The notes under the pieces are model-generated. The model made no database searches. It was not told the origin of the DNA and was given only the letters and a program-made list of their open reading frames with translations. The translations under genes and the position numbers were made by a program. From an uncultured Actinomycetes bacterium (GTDB lineage: Bacteria; Actinomycetota; Actinomycetes; S36-B12; UBA5976), in the NCBI GenBank assembly GCA_903951185.1, contig CAJBBC010000144.1, forward strand, positions 1 through 8,079: 8,079 nucleotides of DNA. Direction: 5' to 3'. Below are positions 7,415-8,079 of the stretch, piece by piece (position 1 is the stretch's first letter; each line of letters begins with the position of its first letter).

Positions 7415-7426
7415 TAGGTTACCTGT
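7415..7426 (+). promoter_or_regulatory. Putative leaderless promoter of crtB (-10 TAGGTT), possibly bidirectional
   Basis: TAGGTT at 7415-7420 is followed by 6 nt and the ATG at 7427, the same spacing as at crtE and the mptB-like gene. No Shine-Dalgarno precedes the ATG. The -35 region is weak (TTCAAT at 7391-7396, 18 bp upstream). On the minus strand TAACCT (7421-7416) overlaps it and also fits TANNNT, pointing towards the barstar-like gene with a predicted leader of about 30 nt that would contain its GAAAGG. Confidence 0.5.
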
Positions 7427-8079
7427 ATGAGTAAAGGTAAGGATCTAACCGCAGCCGGGATAACCGATCCGGCTCTACGTGAATCTTATGAACTTTGCCG
7501 GCAATTAAATAAAAAGCATGGGAAGACTTATTATTTAGCCACTTTGCTCCTACCGCCTGAAAAGCGGCCATACGTACACGCACTTTATGGATTTGCTCGC
7601 TACGCGGACGAAATTGTTGATGATTTGGCTTCCACTCTTTCAACGGAACAAAAAGCAGCTGAGCTTAAAAAATGGGGACTGGAATTTTTAGCCAGTTATG
7701 ATTCTGGAGAAACTGACGATCCAGTTTGCCGAGCAGTTTTACACACAGTTCAACGATGGAATATCCCAAAAGCACACTTCGAGGCGTTCTTGCACTCGAT
7801 GGAAATGGATTTAACCATCACGCAATACCAAACTTACGAAGATTTATACGAATATGTGTACGGCTCTGCTGCCGTCATCGGCTTGCAAATGATTCCGATT
7901 TTGGAACCAACTGATGATCGAGCCTACGACTATGCAAAAGATTTAGGTGTGGCATTTCAATTAGCAAACTTCATTAGAGACATAGGTGAAGATTTAGAAC
8001 GCGGCCGAGTCTATTTACCGCTGGATGAGTTAGCCAAATTTGGAGTGACTCGTGCGGATTTAGAAAAAAGAATTGTTAC
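7427..8079 (+). CDS. crtB: Phytoene synthase (3' partial)
   Basis: The frame runs from ATG 7427 to the window edge, 217 complete codons of an enzyme usually about 290-310 residues long. It joins two GGPP head-to-head through prephytoene diphosphate to phytoene, the first committed carotenoid step, at the membrane surface. Seen: HGKTYYLATLLLPPEKR near the N-terminus; the first aspartate-rich motif YADEIVDD (59-66); YEYVYGSAAVIGLQM (141-155); and the second, FQLANFIRDIGEDLERGR (177-194) with Asp185 and Asp189, followed by VYLPLDEL. All catalytic aspartates expected in this part are present. The start is supported by the TAGGTT box 6 nt upstream. It is separated from crtE-crtI by the mannosyltransferase and the minus-strand gene, so it must have its own promoter. 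The related alternative is a squalene/dehydrosqualene synthase-like member, but the crtE-crtI context favours phytoene. Confidence 0.94.
   Translation, partial: MSKGKDLTAAGITDPALRESYELCRQLNKKHGKTYYLATLLLPPEKRPYVHALYGFARYADEIVDDLASTLSTEQKAAELKKWGLEFLASYDSGETDDPVCRAVLHTVQRWNIPKAHFEAFLHSMEMDLTITQYQTYEDLYEYVYGSAAVIGLQMIPILEPTDDRAYDYAKDLGVAFQLANFIRDIGEDLERGRVYLPLDELAKFGVTRADLEKRIV

Noticed and set aside
7419..7643. Minus-strand ORF of 74 codons over the start of crtB
   Set aside because: Shadow of crtB, which has all the expected phytoene synthase motifs in the + frame.

Overview
The window reads as a compact, moderately AT-rich actinobacterial chromosome segment. All genes but one are on the + strand, and intergenic gaps are tiny (0 to about 50 bp). 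Three things suggest an actinobacterium: an IdsA/GrcC-type prenyl diphosphate synthase with the GKPSGDDLREGK loop, an MptB-like polyprenol-phosphomannose-dependent mannosyltransferase, and start codons preceded by TANNNT boxes at leaderless spacing. The AT-rich, streamlined style would fit small-genome aquatic actinobacteria (for example the acI/Nanopelagicales type). That placement is inference and was not tested.

Layout. (1) Positions 2-682 hold the 3' end of a NodU/CmcH-family O-carbamoyltransferase whose 5' part lies outside the window. It overlaps a membrane-anchored SGNH/GDSL hydrolase (669-1820). The pair looks like the tail of a surface-glycan or glycolipid decoration operon. (2) From 1836 the content becomes isoprenoid. 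First is an unusually short CrtI-like flavoprotein relative (1836-2783), then a GGPP-type polyprenyl synthase crtE (2805-3863), then a full-length phytoene desaturase crtI (3864-5399) whose start directly follows the crtE stop. (3) A polytopic GT-C mannosyltransferase of the MptB kind follows 22 bp later (5422-6948). (4) A minus-strand gene (6945-7379) encodes a divergent member of the barstar family; its stop overlaps the mptB-like stop. (5) Phytoene synthase crtB (7427 to the window end, 3' truncated) starts divergently from the barstar-like gene, across a 47-bp gap.

How the genes work together: CrtE makes GGPP, CrtB condenses two GGPP to phytoene, and CrtI desaturates it towards lycopene. 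The three core steps to a red C40 carotenoid are therefore present, and the cluster probably continues beyond the right edge. No cyclase, elongase or cleavage oxygenase is visible. The MptB-like enzyme uses a polyprenyl-phosphate sugar, so it shares prenyl-precursor metabolism with crtE and may glycosylate cell-envelope lipids.

The most interesting signals are three. The same TANNNT-N6-start arrangement occurs in front of crtE, the mannosyltransferase and crtB, predicting leaderless transcripts. The short CrtI-like protein lacks the second FAD-binding motif and most of the central domain. The orphan barstar-like gene has lost the family's usual FG-N-W-DAL segment. I saw no RNA genes, CRISPR arrays, insertion sequences or clear rho-independent terminators. 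No gene-free stretch exceeds 300 bases.
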